64,000 nucleotides of DNA, from positions 599,181 through 663,180 of the forward strand of contig NW_020194541.1 of assembly GCF_002865645.1 (NCBI RefSeq). Reading direction: 5' to 3'. Positions 23,882 through 37,402 of the stretch are shown here, piece after piece (position 1 is the first letter of the stretch; each line of letters opens with the position of its first letter). The notes under the pieces are model-generated. The model did no database searches, was not told where the DNA came from, and worked only from the letters and a program-made list of their open reading frames with translations. Position numbers and translations under genes: made by a program. The DNA comes from Hyaloscypha bicolor E. Lineage: Eukaryota > Ascomycota > Leotiomycetes > Helotiales > Hyaloscyphaceae.

Positions 23882-25183
23882 TAATTCAAAGCTTATTTAT
23901 TTCTTAATTCTATAGAGGATTTAAATAATACCTACCTAATTAGTTTTTAATAAGTATAGATATAATATACTATAGCTACTCCCGAACCGGTTAACTAATA
24001 TTAGAATAAAAGAAAGCCCTAAAATAACTAGGTAAGAAAGCCCTAGACTAGCTAGATAAGCGGATAGGCTAGTAACTTTACTACTAAATAAAGATCTATA
24101 AGAAAGCAAATCCCGGAATAACTAGGCAAGTTAGAAGGAGCTATAATACGAGATATTACTAGTATATTACTAGAAAGTGAACTAGAGCCTCTTATTAAGT
24201 CTTTTAAGGGATCCGAATATCCTATTAATATTTATAGTAAAAGAGATACTCTTTTCTAAAGAGCAAAAGAAGAAAAGAGACCTATCTTATTAAAGGCAGA
24301 GTTCCAAGAATTACTTTGGAACCTAGAGGCTTTATATAAAGAGATTATTAAGCTAATTCTAAAGATATATAATATCTTTACCTATAGTAAGAATTATCGG
24401 GATTAGCTAAAAGAAATCAAGTAAGCCCTATAAAAGAATGAAGCCATTATTAAGAAGCTTATTATATAGCTTACCGGAATAACCGGTTCTCCTATTCTAG
24501 AAGATAGATATTTAGTTAAACTTCTTAACCCTTCTATTTTCGAAAATATAACTAAGGATAGTATTACTTTTAATAATTAGTTAATTCAGATTAAAAATAA
24601 GCTCTATAGTAACTCTAATACCTATTAGATAGAGGACCTTAAGATTATTTATATATCCGGCTATATAGATAGCTATATCCTTATATTAATCTCTTTCTGC
24701 CTGAATCAGGATAATTAATATATATATGAAACTATTAGAGAACTATATATCTATCTGGAAGAGCTATATAGTAACCCAAATAAGAAGTATAATACTCGGT
24801 AAGTATTTAAGAAGCTATTTATAAAAAAGGGCCAGATCTTTTAGGAGTTCTATACTCTATTCCTGAGATATATAATAGACGGAAATATTAATCTATAGGA
24901 CCTTAAAGACGACCTAAATAATAAGCTTACCTAGAAGCTCCAAAAGGCCATAGCTATATACTATAATAATCCGGCTATCTGTACTATAGAGTTTATATAA
25001 TACTATATTATAAATAACTAACAGATCCGAGCTTATTATAAAAAGAAAGAACAGGTATCTAAGAAAGCTAATAAAGGTATAGATAAGCCAAGCCCAGGAG
25101 GCGCTCCTTATATAAAGCCTGTTCCCAAAACCCTAGTAATAGATAAGCCTATTACCCCGAAGCCCGGATTCTCAGATCTCAAA

Positions 25184-25225
25184 TACTATAACTATAATGG
25201 ATTTGGTTATATATCTAGGAATTAT
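25184..25225 (+). other. Gag zinc knuckle with all four metal ligands converted to Tyr
   Basis: The translated spacing Y-x2-Y-x4-Y-x4-Y exactly matches the CCHC zinc knuckle (C-x2-C-x4-H-x4-C), including the Gly before the His position. TGY to TAY and CAY to TAY are single C:G to T:A changes, the expected RIP products. Confidence 0.75.
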
Positions 25226-28200
25226 CTAGAGCCCAAGATAGAGTATATAAAGTAAGTTTTAGTAGCCAAGCTAGTAATACTTACTATAAGTAAGCTGTCT
25301 AAGGATATAGAATAGGGAAACGAAAACCCCTAAAGGAAGTTTCCTTTTTAGGGCCGTATTATATATATATAGTAGAAGTTGATTTAAACTAGTTACTAGA
25401 AAATAAAATATTTATATTCTCTTATATAATTAGTAATAATAGATTAGGTATTAAGACTTCTTTTCTTATTAATACCAGAATAAACGGATATTCTTTTATT
25501 AATTTTAAGTTTATAAGAATAATTAAATGATTTCTAGATATTAAGCCTACTTAATTAGTATTACCCTATAATATAAAAGAGTTTAATAATAAGTAGGCTA
25601 TATTTATTACTTATTATATTAAGCTTATATTCTTAATTAATAGACAGAAGGTCCTAGTACTTATACTAGTTATAGGACTAGGCGAATATAATATAATTTT
25701 GGGATAATAGTAGTTTATAAATACTAGTATTCTAATTAATTATAAGAATAGAAGATTAATCTAGCCAGATAATTAGCCTAGAAAGAAGAATTGGGATAAG
25801 GTCCTAACTATTATATATAAGAACTTGAAATCTGGGAAAAGTAACTAATACTAAGAAAATATAAATAGAAGAAATAAAGCTATAGCTATAAATAAGTCCT
25901 GGAGATCTTAGCTTATAAAGAGGAAATCCCCTTATTCTTTTCCTAACCCGGGCTCAGAAAGCTATATATAGTAAAAGAATTAAGCTTAATACTATAGAGA
26001 AATATAAATAGCCTTGGGAAATATAGAAGTTTTTCCTAAGCCAGAGATAGGGATATTAAAACCATACTATCTAAAGGAAAGCTATAAGATCTAGTCGAGG
26101 CCCTCGGTTAATATTATAGGTATCTTACCGGCTGCTTTCTAGATAAACCTATAGAAAAAGGAGAACCTTTTCTTTATAATATTGTTTTTTGAGATTAATA
26201 AAAAGCTAGAATTATAATAAGAGGATAAGTTCGTTCCGGGCGAGTAATAGCTAGGAGAAATAGAGCTATAGTAGCTAATAAGAGTCTTATTAGAAGAGTT
26301 TAAGGATTTTATAAATATCTTTTTAAAAGAAGTATTAAATGTTTTATTTCCGTATTAACTATATAACTATAAGATTCAGATTAATAATCCCGAAGGCCCA
26401 GAGAGCCTAGGGTATTTCCTGCTTTATTAATAGTTAATTTATAAGCTATAGGAAATCAAGTACTTCTTTAAAGAGAACCTCTAATAGGGCTTTATTAAAC
26501 CAAGCTAGTTCCCTTTTATATCCCCGATCCTCTTTATAAAAAAGGCTAATAGAGCTCTCTAATTCTATATTAACTATTATAAGCTAAATAACTTAATACG
26601 GAAGAACTATTATCTTTTTTCCCTTATTTATAAGACCCTTATATAGCTAGCTTAAGCCAAGGTCTATATAAAGCTAAATATTTAGTAAATATTCTATTAG
26701 ATTCGAATAGACTCAGAATTAGAAGAACTTATAATATTCCGTATAAGATATAGGGCCTATAAGTATAAGGTCTTTTGGAAAAGCCTAATTAATAGCCTTA
26801 TTATATATTAGAAGTATATAAATAATATTCTTTTTAATTACCTTAATATCTTTTATATAGTTTATTTAGATAATATCCTGATTTATTCGGATAATTCCCT
26901 GGAGTATAAAGACTATATATAAAAGGTTCTTTAGTAATTATAGGATACCGGCCTCTAAATAGATATTAAGAAATTAGAGTTTAAGGTTACTTATATAAAG
27001 TATCTAGGCTTTATTATCTTTACTAGAGGTATTAAAGTAGATCCAGATAAGATAGCAGTTATTAAAAACTAGTAATTACTAAAAATAGTTAAAGAAATAT
27101 AAGACTTTCTGGGTTTTTATAACTTTTATTAGTATTTTATTACAGAATATAGCTATATAGTAAAGCCCCTAATAGCTCTAATATATAAGGGAGTTCTATT
27201 TAAATAGATAGATTAGTATTAAGAAGGTTTTATTAAGCTAAAGTAAGCTATATTCTCGGTATTAATTCTATATTACTATAACCCGAACCTTTTTATTATA
27301 ATTGAGACAGATATATTAAATAAAGTTATAGCCGGTATTCTTTTATAATAAGACCTCTAGATAGGACTCTGGTATCCGGTAATATTCTTCTCTAAGACTA
27401 TATAGTTAGTAGAGCTAAACTATAATATCTATAATAAAGAGATACTTGCTATTATTCTCTTTTTAACTAAATAGTAAGTAGAGCTAGAAAGCCTATAGAA
27501 GGTATTCTTTATGATTTACTTAGACTACCGAGCCCTTAAGTACTTTATAACTATAAAGAAGCTCTTAGTAAAATAAACTTACTAGGTAGAATATCTTTCC
27601 TATTACTATTTCAAGCTTATATATTAGGTAGATAAGTCAAATAAATAAGCAAATACCCTAAATAGGAAATATAAGAATATAACTGCCTAGAATAAAGTAA
27701 TAGTAGCCTACCGAATCCAAATTCTTCTCTTATAATAAAAGATTAATAATAATATTATATGGGATCTCTAGTTAGCTCTAATTGAGGCCTTTATAAGCCC
27801 GGCTTAGGAAGAAACCTAGTATAATAGTATCTAGCTAGTAGATAAGCTATTAAATGAGAACCGAAAGTTACCGGAGCTAGAAGAGCTATAGAATAAGGCA
27901 AGAAATAAGAAGAAAGGCACTTGAATACTATAAAATGGCCTCCTCTTATAATATAGTAAACTGTTTATACCTAATAGTATAATAATACCCGAAATACCCT
28001 TATATACTACTCTTATTTAAAAGATATATATATAATCCCTAATAAGATACCTAGAATAAACCAAGCTTTAATAACTTCTTTAAGCCCGCTATTACTAGCC
28101 AGGCTAAGGTATAGATATTAATTAGTATAGGAATAACTACTATATCTACTAATAATCCTATATTCCCAGAAATAAGAAGCCAGGGCTCTTATATCCGTTA

Positions 28201-29486
28201 CTAGTTCTTAACCGCCCCTAGTAGTATATATTAGTAGATTTTAAGAAGTGCCTAAAAAATAGGAATAAGTATAATATAATAATAATCTTTATTAATTACC
28301 TGAATAAGTATTTTATTATAATTCCTATCCGAAATATAGTAATAGCTAAAGAGTTAGTATTTTTATTTCTTATCTATATAGTTTACTAAATTAGTATTCC
28401 GGAAACTATAGTATCTAATTAAGGTTTCTAGTTTATATTGGATTTCTAAAGCAAGTTCTATAAGTATATTAGTATAAAGCTTAAGTTATTAACTACTAAT
28501 TATTCCCAAACTAATAGCTAGATAGAGATTATTAACTAGTATTTTAACTAATGGCTATATTTTTATATAAATTATTACTAGAATAATTGGGACGAATAGA
28601 TAATAATAATTAATTACTAGTAAGTAGCTCTGGTTTATAAAACTATAGGCCAATTCCCGTTTCTTATAGAGAAGGGCTATAAACTATAGATATTATTTAA
28701 TTAGGAAACCCAAGTATAATTAGGTATCCTAAAGGAAGAGCTAAATAGATAGGAGGCAAAGGCCCTAGTAATATGGCTCTATGAATTATAATAAAAGATA
28801 TAGGAGAATATAATATAAATATAAGAATACTATACTATTTAAGCTAATAAGTACTACTAACTAGTAGACTTTAGAATAGGAAACAAGATATGAATTACTA
28901 CCAAGTACTAGAAAAACGATTATCCGAGCTATAAGCTAGCTTACTAAATAGAAGAACTATATGAAATCCTGGAATAAATAGAATATTTCTTTAGGCTTAA
29001 GCTTCCGGAATTAATAAGAATATATCCGGTATTCTATATAAAGAAGCTATATAAAGATTTAGGTAATCCCCTTTCCGGATAAGCAAATCCGGAGCCTTTA
29101 TTATTAGAACTATAAAACAGGAAAACGGAATATAAAGTTCAAGAGATATAAGTAGTAAAACTATTTTATAGGAAGCTAAAGTACTAAGTCTAGTAGAAAG
29201 AATAGAACCCAGATCCGGAGTAATATCCCGCTTCCTTATTAAGTAATAGTACCCTAGCTTTTTAGAGCTTCTATAATAAGAACCCCGAATAGCCAGAACC
29301 GCCCCAGAATCTCTCTTATTAGTTAGATTATACTAAGAATAATATATTACCGGAACTATATAATATAGACGGAAATTCTTTAAAGTTATATATAAAAGGC
29401 CCTGGCCTTTAATATATAACCTGTGACTTGGAAATTTAATAGGGACTTTTAAAGCTTAGAGATAAGCTTATTTTGAGAGAGGAGGG

Positions 29487-29749
29487 TAATATTATAGTTA
29501 TTATAATATATAGTACTAGTAGGAATTAGACTAGAACTAGAGAGGCATCTGGTATCTAAATAAGGTATCTATAGTTACCTAATTATTATATATAACCCCG
29601 AGCTTAAGCTAGTATATAGGCCCGTATATAGCTTGTAATTATTTAGATCCGAGGCTTCTTCGGGATCCTCTTTTCTTTTTAGCTTTGAATTATTGAAATA
29701 GAGATAGTCTAACTATATCTTTTAGGCCCTAGATCTTGTACTTATAATA
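29487..29749 (+). repeat. 3' LTR of the chromovirus-type element
   Basis: Partner of 23619-23881, preceded by a GAGAGAGGAGGG polypurine tract. Confidence 0.85.
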
Positions 29750-30744
29750 AATATAGAGTTTTATAATATAATTCTTAATAATTATTTAGTTTAAAATAAA
29801 TAATATAATCTTATATAGTTTTATATAAATAATTTACTTATATACTAATATAGATATTAATAAGTTTCTATTAAGAGAAATACTAGAATAGTATTATTAA
29901 AAGCTTATATTTTATAATATAAATATAACTAATATTTATATAGGAAATACTAATAGAAATAATAACTAATTATATATTTAAACTTATTATTAGCTTTAAT
30001 ATATAATTCAAATATATATAGCCTTAGAATAATTACTAATATTAAAAGAGTTAGAAAAGCTAACTAATAAATATAATATTATTATTATATAAAATAAGAT
30101 CTTTAAATAAATTATTCTAATAAATATAGAATATATAAGTAATATATAGGCCAAAAAAATACTTATATAATTCCTAATAGTTTAGAACTTTATTTAGAAA
30201 TAGTCTTTTATTAGTAATATTTCTAATAATATAGGATAATTAAATAAGCTAGTTATAAAATAATTAGATATATTAAAATAAGTATTATTTATTATTAAAT
30301 ATATTATTTCTGAAATCTTTTTTTTATTTTTAAGAATAATACTAATAAAATTATTAAGTTTATTTATTATATAAATATTTTATATTTTTAAATTCTTATT
30401 TCTTAAAATAATACTATTATTTCTTAAAACTTATTCTAATATTATATACTTTATAGCCAAATACTAATATAATAATATCTAATATTATAAGTTCTATTAA
30501 TTTACTAATAATAAATATAATATAAAGGCTATTACTTTATTTATTTAGAATAGTAATATTAGTAAACTTAAATCTTATTATTCTAGAATTCCGCCTATAT
30601 TTACTTCTTTTTTTATATCTAAAATACTTTAGATTTCTAGCTTTTCTTAATATTCTTATCTTATATCTTTTTTTCTAGAAATATCTATTATATCTATTTC
30701 TCTAGTTATTATTACTATATAGCTACTAAATATTATTTCTATTT

Positions 30745-30832
30745 TATCCTAGGCTTCTTTTATTTTATTTTAGGCTTCTCTTATTTTATTCTAGATTTCT
30801 CTTATTTTATTTTAGGCTTTTTCTATTCTAAT
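30745..30832 (-). repeat. 21-bp tandem repeat, about 4 units, possible coiled-coil remnant
   Basis: The unit AGGCTTCTCTTATTTTATTTT is repeated about four times with few changes. On the minus strand each unit encodes a seven-residue block of the type KIREAWN, suggesting a heptad repeat in a former protein. Confidence 0.6.
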
Positions 30833-31960
30833 AGCCCTATAATTACTTTCTTTTATATTTCCTTTTATTATAAGTTATATTACTTAATCTAATTACTTTT
30901 CTAATAGTATTTATACTATTATATAAGCTTAATAAACTATAAATATAAGAGTTATTTAGGCTATTATCTAGGCTATAGCTTCTTATACTAGTAATAGGCT
31001 ATCTAGAGTTCTTTAAGATTTTATAAATTAAAATATAGCCGGATCTAGTCTTATAAAATTATAGATTATAGTTTTATAACTAGTTCTCTATAAATAGGTA
31101 TTTAATAATATAAAGAATTAAAGAACTAAATAAAGAATTATCTAATTTTCTAAAGAAATTAATAATAAGTTTTCTTTTATTTCTTTTACTAAATTCTTTA
31201 TATAAATTCTAATAAATATTTTTTAATAAATAGCTTTTAATTTAAAATAAATAATTAAGTTTTTTCTATTCTTTCTAATATAGTTTCTTAATAATTATTT
31301 TCTTATTTTTCTTTCTATATTAATAAACTTATTTATTATTATTAATTTATTAATAATATAAATAAACTAGTATTTTATACTAGTTCTAATAATAAAAGAA
31401 CTCAGGAACTTATAGTCTTATTAGATTTTATTTAAACTATCTTTAATCTTTCCTATTATAATATATATTTAGACTTTAAAAATATCTAAATAATTTTCTT
31501 TATTTTATACTAGGATAAGACTTTATATAAAATTATTTATTTTAAAATTATTTATAAAAAGCTAGAAAATATTTAGAAAGAGATTTTATATAAAAATCTC
31601 TATTTTAAAATTATTTATAAAAAGCTAGAAAATATTTAAAAAATATAATAATTTAAGGAAATTAAATAATAAACTAAAAAGGCCTAAAAAGCTTAGGAAA
31701 ATATTATTTATTAATATAAATATAAGATTTTAAAAATAAGAAGAAATCTAATAAACTAGTAAATAAATAAAAATATATATATAATTTTTTTTTTTAATTC
31801 TAGCTTTTATTTTTTATTTCTTTTATAGATTCTTTTTTTATTTTTAGGTTTAATTAACTTATATATATTAGAATTCTTTTCTATTTACTAATTTCTAGAA
31901 GCTATAAAATAATATAGAAAGTATTACTAAAAGTATTACTAAAAGTATTACTAAAGCTAA

Positions 31961-31963
31961 TTC

Positions 31964-31995
<32 letters not shown>

Positions 31996-31997
31996 TA
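31961..31997. repeat. (AAT)n microsatellite
   Basis: About eleven consecutive AAT units in the insertion interior. Confidence 0.85.
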
Positions 31998-34466
31998 TTA
32001 GATTTTTCTTTAATTTTATTATTCTTTTCTCTAGTAAAAGAAATTATAATTAATTTTATAAACTATATAAGTATTATTTTATAATAATAAATATATTAGA
32101 AATATAAATATATTATTTCTCTTTTTTATTAGATATAAAGAATTAATAGATATAATATCTTTAGCTTTATAAATAAAACCTAAAATATTTAAGCTATTAC
32201 TAATATTTTACCTATTATATTAAATAAAAGTCTAATTATTATTATTAAATTCCCTAGGCTAATTAATCTTATTTCTCCTAAGTAAATTTATTATATAAGA
32301 TCTAATAAATTATATATAAATATTTATTAAAATTAAAATAATTAAAAAAAAATAAACCTAATATTTAATATACTTTTTCCTATATTTTATAATTAGTTTA
32401 GTATTATTTTAGGTTTTATTTTCTTATAAATATATATATATTTGGAATTTATAATTAATACTTTAAAATAATACTCTTTAATTAGTTCTTATATTATTTA
32501 AAAATTAGATTACTAAATTTAATACTTTTATAATATTTAAATTTATTTAAGTTTATAAAGTTTTATAATTATTAGGGCTTTTATAATTCTTTATCTTTTA
32601 AGTTTAATATCTAAATTATATTATATACTTTATTTTTAATATAAAAAAGACTTCTAAAAATCTAGAATTATAAAAAGAATTTTATATTAAAAATATATTA
32701 AAAATATATTATATTATAATAATAAAATTATAAATATTTATATATAAATATATAATATATTAGATTAGTTATATTAAAAACCATATTATATCTATATATA
32801 AAATTACTAATTACTTTATATTAATACCGGATTTATATAATTATATAACTTTATATAATTAGCTAGCTATAGAAAAGCCCTAAAGCCCAAAACTTATAAA
32901 GAATTTTAAGGGCTTTAGGGCTTTTAAACTATTACTAATATCTGGTATTTTTTAGGAAAAAAGTATAATATATTCTATAATAAGTAATTTATTATAGATT
33001 ATTTAACTTTTAAGTTAAGTAGGAAATCTAAGGGCCGGATTTATAATTTAAGTCTTATTAAGATTATTAAAGTCTTTACTAGCTAATATTATAAATTTAA
33101 TAAAAATATTATAGAAATCCTATAGGTTTTATTCTAATTTATTTAGAAAATATATATAATATATTTCCTTATTTATTCTAATATTTATATATAATTCCTA
33201 AAAGCTAAACTATTACTTAAAAAAGAAATAAGAAAACTAAACTAATATCTTTAAAAACTAAGGCCTTAATAAGTTTATTTAGAAAAACTTATTAATTTTT
33301 TTAAAAATAACTTAAAAAAAGTTTAAGTTTATTATATATTATAACTTATATAACTAGAAATAGGAACTATTTTAATAAGCTAGAAAAAGTTTCTTATATA
33401 ACTTATTTATATAACTAGAAATAGGAACTTAAGTTTATTATATAGAATTACTTATATATAGAGATTTCTATTATAAATTTCTTATTTAGATTAATTAATT
33501 AAATCTATTTTTAATACTAAATCTTTATTAAAGTAATTTCCTGCTTCTAAAAACTTTAAATAAAATAACTAATAAGTTTTTTTAACTATTAGCTAAGATT
33601 TATTAGCTAGAAAATCTATAAATAATAAATAAGATTATAAAATAGAACTTTCCTAATTATAATACTAAAATATTTTACTATAATATAAAGTAATTAGATA
33701 TAAAAGCTTTATTAAATATAATATATCTTAAATTATAAGTTTATAAAATAAATATAAGAAATCTTAGTATTTAACTAGTATTATAATTTAGCCTAAAAAT
33801 ATTTATTATTTTTTATATTTAATTTAATAGAAATAAGAAATACTTATATTTTAATTTAAGAAATAATTAGAACTTTTATATAAATTTAGAATAATAGTTT
33901 ATTTTATAAAAAGAAAATAGATTAGAAATATTTATATTATATTAATTTTTAAAAAAAGTTATAATAAATATTATAATTTTTAGAAAATTCTTAAGAAAAC
34001 TTCTTTAAACTAAAATAAACTAGTTTATAATTCCGAAAAATTAATAGAAATCTTATATATCTAAGAATATAAATATTTAAAATAAATACTATTTAAGATC
34101 TAATTTATAATAAAAGAAAAATAAAATATATAAAATAAAATATATAAAATAAAAATAAAATAAAATATTCGAATATTTAATAAATAAAAAATCTAATTAT
34201 AAATTATAAAAACTAGTATTAACTAAATATATATATAATAATATTAAAAAAGAAATAAGATAAGAAAAACTAAAAAATAAATTAATATATATTTTATAAA
34301 AATAAATAAAAAGATATCTAAATAGCCTAAAAATAAAAAATATATATTAAAAAAATTAAAATTAGAAAAAGAAAAACTATTTCCTATAAAAATAAATTAA
34401 TATATATTTTAAAATAAAAAATAGAAATACTTAGTAATAGCCTAAAGGCTTTTATAAATATTAAAG

Positions 34467-34700
34467 AAAAAAAATATTAAAGTTTAAAGAAATCTAAATA
34501 AGAATTAGTTTCTTTTTTAAAAGTTTAAAAGAAAATATTTCTAAAAAACCTAAAAATATAAGAGATATTAAAAAAGAAAAGAAAATATTAAAGTTTAGAA
34601 AAAGCTAAATAGAAATTAGTTTTTTTTTTAGAAATTTAAGAAAAAATATTTCTAAAAAGTCTAAAAATATAAAAGATATTAGAAAAGAAAAGAAAGAAAT
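34467..34700. repeat. Two tandem copies of a ~115-bp purine-rich unit
   Basis: Each copy contains AATATTAAAGTTTA, a GAATTAGTTT or GAAATTAGTTT block, AAAATATTTCTAAAAA and AATATAA.AGATATTA in the same order. Further degenerate GAAATTTA/GAAATTCGG repeats continue to about 35120. Confidence 0.6.
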
Positions 34701-36910
34701 ATTAGAAAGAAAAAAAAAGAATCTAAAATTTAGCTTTCTAAAAAATAAATAAATTAAAAACTTATAATATAGAAATTCTAAATAAAAGTAATCTGGAAAT
34801 AATAATTAGGTATTAGCTTTAGTATTATTAGTAAAAATATTAAAAAAAAAGAAGTTCGGAAAAAAAGTTTAAAGAAAGAATTTAAAAAAGAAATTTAAAG
34901 AAAAAAAGAAAAGAAAAAAGAAAGAAAAATTATAAAGTAATTAGATATTAGCTCTTAGTATTAATAATAAAAGTATTAAAGGAAAAAGGATTTAGAAAAG
35001 AAATTCGGAAAAGAAATTTAAAAAAAGAGTTTAGAAAAGAAATTTAAAAAAGAAATTTAGAAAAGAAGTTTAAAGAAAAAATTTAGAAAAGAAATTCGGA
35101 AAAGAAAAAAAAAGTTATAAGATAATTAGATACTAGCTTTTAGTATTAATAGAAATATTAATAAAGATATTAATAAAGATATTAATAAAAAAGATATTAG
35201 TAAAAAATAGAAACTTTTAATATTAATAATAAAATTAAAAAAATATATAAAAAAAATAGAAGTTTTAGAATAAAAATAAAATAAAATTATAGTTTTATAG
35301 AAAATAAAATTACTAATATAAGATAATTATATTATTATATAATTTTATATTTACTTTTATTATTTATTAAAAATATATATTTCTTAGAAAAAAATATTAT
35401 TTAGAATTCTTAAATCTTTTTAATTTAATAATTATATATTTAAAAAATAAGAAATAAATATAATTATATATATTAAAATAAAGAAATTTTTCTTATTTAA
35501 AAATTATAATTATAATATTACTAAATATAGAAATATAAAAGTTTATATAATAAATTATATATAGAAATTTAAGGAAATTTAAATTATTTTAAATTATTTA
35601 TAATTAGTAAAATAAATTAGCTAATTATATAAATTAAATATAATTTAATTATTATTAATATATTTTAGCTTTTATAAGTTAGTAAAAAAAAGAATTTTTA
35701 TATTTTTATTTTTATAATTATAATATTTAAAATTATAATTTTTTTAATATTTAAATATACTTAATCTAGAGCTATTAAATACTAATATTTTTATTTTTAA
35801 ATATTATTTATTATAAATTTATTCGGATTTAAATAATTATATTAAATATATATTTTTATATTCTAAAAATAAATAATAAAAATATAGCTATATTAGTTTT
35901 AATCTTAGCCTTAATCTTAATCTTAATTTTTTTCTAAAAATAATTTTAATTCTAATATATAATACTATTATTAAAGCTTTTTTTTATTAAAAATATATTA
36001 AATATAGCTTTAGATAATAATTCTAATAAAAATAAAAGTAATAAAAAAAATAATAAAGCTATAAATAAATAAATAAAAAATATTTATAATATATTTTCTA
36101 ATAATTTAAATTTAGTCTATAATATTTTCTTTTATTAATATATTTAACTAATAAATTTCTTTATTTCTTAATTTCTTTTTTATATATAATTTTTTTCTTC
36201 TTTTTTTTTCTTTTTAATAATATTTTAATCTTTTTATATTATTTAATAATATTACTAAAATAATAAAATAAATTAATAATAAAACTAAAATTAAAAAAAT
36301 AGAATTATATTAAAATAGGAAACTAAAGAAATTAGAAAAAAATAAAGTAAATTTAAAAGCAAGCTTAGTATATATTTATAGAACTAAATTCTCTTAAGCT
36401 TATATTATTTATAATAATAAGAAAAGACTAAAAGATTCTTTTAAATATTATATAATTATAAAAAGCAAATTTAATAGTACTTATATAAATTATAGATATA
36501 ATAATAATAATAAAGTCTATATTTTTTATTAACTTAATACTAATTCTATTAAGTCTAAAAAGCCTTATTCTATATTTATAAAATTCTTTATATTAAAGCT
36601 TTAATTACTTATAAGATATAAAAAGCAAGTATAAAGATAGATATAAGATTAGAAAATAATAGGAAAAAAGATTATAGTAAAGAAGAATAAAGATACTAAA
36701 GAAAAAGAAAATAAAAGAAATATAAATAATTCAAGTAATATAAATAATATAGAAAATATAAAGAATAAGAGAAATAGAGATATATCTCGTAATTTATAGG
36801 ATTTGCCTTATAAACTATATAAGCTAAAAAAGGGCTAGGAGTAGTCGAGAATAAGGTATATATACTATACTTTTTTTTTTTTTTAGTAAGATATAGGAGG
36901 GGGGACAGGG

Positions 36911-36992
36911 GGGGTACAGGTACGAAAATCAAAAAATCAGAAAATCACTTTTCGCTTCTCGGTTTTGTCGACTAGCCCGCTAATGGCCTCAG
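36911..36992 (-). repeat. Right terminal inverted repeat of the giant insertion
   Basis: Reverse complement of the left terminus, with four mismatches between the outer CTGAGGCC and the inner GTCGACAAAAC block. It retains a G-rich stretch (ACAGGGGGGGTACAGG) that RIP has not touched. Confidence 0.85.
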
Positions 36993-36994
36993 TA

Positions 36995-37306
36995 CTCCTG
37001 CCTCACAAATTTGAACTTCTATATGCCTTGGCACTCATTCTCAATATCCGCATATGTTTGCGTCATTATTTACAGAAAGAGACAATTGGGCGTCAGAAAC
37101 GTCTTACCGGAGACGAGCTCTGGAAGATGGTTGCGCAAAATGAAGCTGGTGGCAGACTGTCAGGGTGAAAATTAGACATATTTACATCCGAGTGTGCTTT
37201 GGAAGAACGGATGCAGAGGGTCAAGTCTCGTGTTTTTTCTTTGCGGGGGTTGAAACACACGGCAGAAATGAGTTCTTGCACTCAAATTTTAAGCAAGGTG
37301 GTTTAA
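36995..37306 (+). pseudogene. HET-domain gene, 3' part, separated by the giant insertion and carrying one nonsense codon
   Basis: Continues the frame of 10407-11312 when joined at one TA. It encodes 57 codons, including KFELLYALAL and RLTGDELWKMVAQNEAGGRL, to a TGA at 37166-37168. The same frame then stays open with protein-like composition (KLDIFTSECALEERMQRVK, SRVFSLRGLKHTAEM) to a TAA at 37304. The TGA is therefore best read as a single nonsense mutation, for example CGA to TGA. The joined frame would encode about 405 residues, short for a HET protein, so further 3' loss is possible. Confidence 0.65.
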
Positions 37307-37402
37307 CCTTAATCAAACCTCGGTACAACCGCGACAGGGCGAATACCTCCAACAAAGCCAGTCATTTCTCCGCTATTCAGCAACTTAATCATACGCCCCA
37401 CT

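Larger units (their letters stand above)
23619..29749 (+). mobile_element. Ty3/gypsy chromovirus-type LTR retrotransposon, about 6.1 kb, RIP-mutated
   Basis: Identical-length direct repeats of 263 bp bound it. Plus-strand translation shows, in order: a gag zinc knuckle at 25184-25225 whose C-x2-C-x4-H-x4-C ligands all read Tyr; reverse transcriptase near 26860 (VYLDN with ILIYSDN, the second Asp of the YLDD box changed to Asn); RNase H near 27300 (IETDILNKVIAGIL); integrase over about 27.9-28.9 kb; and a chromodomain-like tail near 29.02-29.23 kb (YPVFYIKKLYKDLGNPL, then KLFYRKLKYQV). This order and the chromodomain place it in Metaviridae chromoviruses. It retains more GC than the first element, so it is younger or less heavily mutated. 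No clean 5-bp target duplication could be read. Confidence 0.88.
29750..36910. other. RIP-degraded, extremely AT-rich interior of the insertion
   Basis: About 7 kb with almost no CpA, TpG or CpG and stops in every frame. Only traces are visible: a minus-strand heptad-like repeat at 30740-30835, an (AAT)n run near 31961-31997, purine-rich tandem repeats at 34467-35120, and a lysine-rich plus-strand trace at about 36300-36850 that could be the remains of a basic protein. I recognise no transposase. The original element's genes, if it had any, should be here or at 22133-23618. Confidence 0.6.
11313..36992. mobile_element. 25.7-kb TIR-bounded insertion with TA target duplication, filled with nested LTR elements
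   Basis: The left end (CTGAGGCC..., 11313) and right end (...GGCCTCAG, 36992) form imperfect inverted repeats of roughly 80-105 bp, and TA (11311-11312 and 36993-36994) flanks both. Removing everything from 11313 to 36994 restores a continuous HET reading frame, which independently supports the boundaries. The interior is extremely AT-rich with CpA and TpG depleted. At least two LTR retrotransposons (11434-22132, 23619-29749) are nested, leaving about 9 kb that could be the original element. No transposase or tyrosine recombinase is recognisable, because RIP has destroyed all frames. TA duplication fits Tc1/mariner-like transposons, but the size is unusual for an intact member, so the class is open. 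Confidence 0.8.

Noticed and set aside
36300..36850. Lysine-rich plus-strand trace as a transposase C-terminus
   Set aside because: Tantalising basic composition and position near the TIR, but stops are frequent and no family motif is recognisable.
36696..36932. 78-codon Tyr/Leu-rich minus-strand frame
   Set aside because: Composition is a by-product of AT-rich sequence and a poly-T tract beside the right terminus.
11313..36992. Classification of the insertion as a Starship
   Set aside because: No tyrosine recombinase (DUF3435) captain is readable next to an end, and a TA duplication with ~80-105-bp TIRs is not diagnostic. Left as unclassified.
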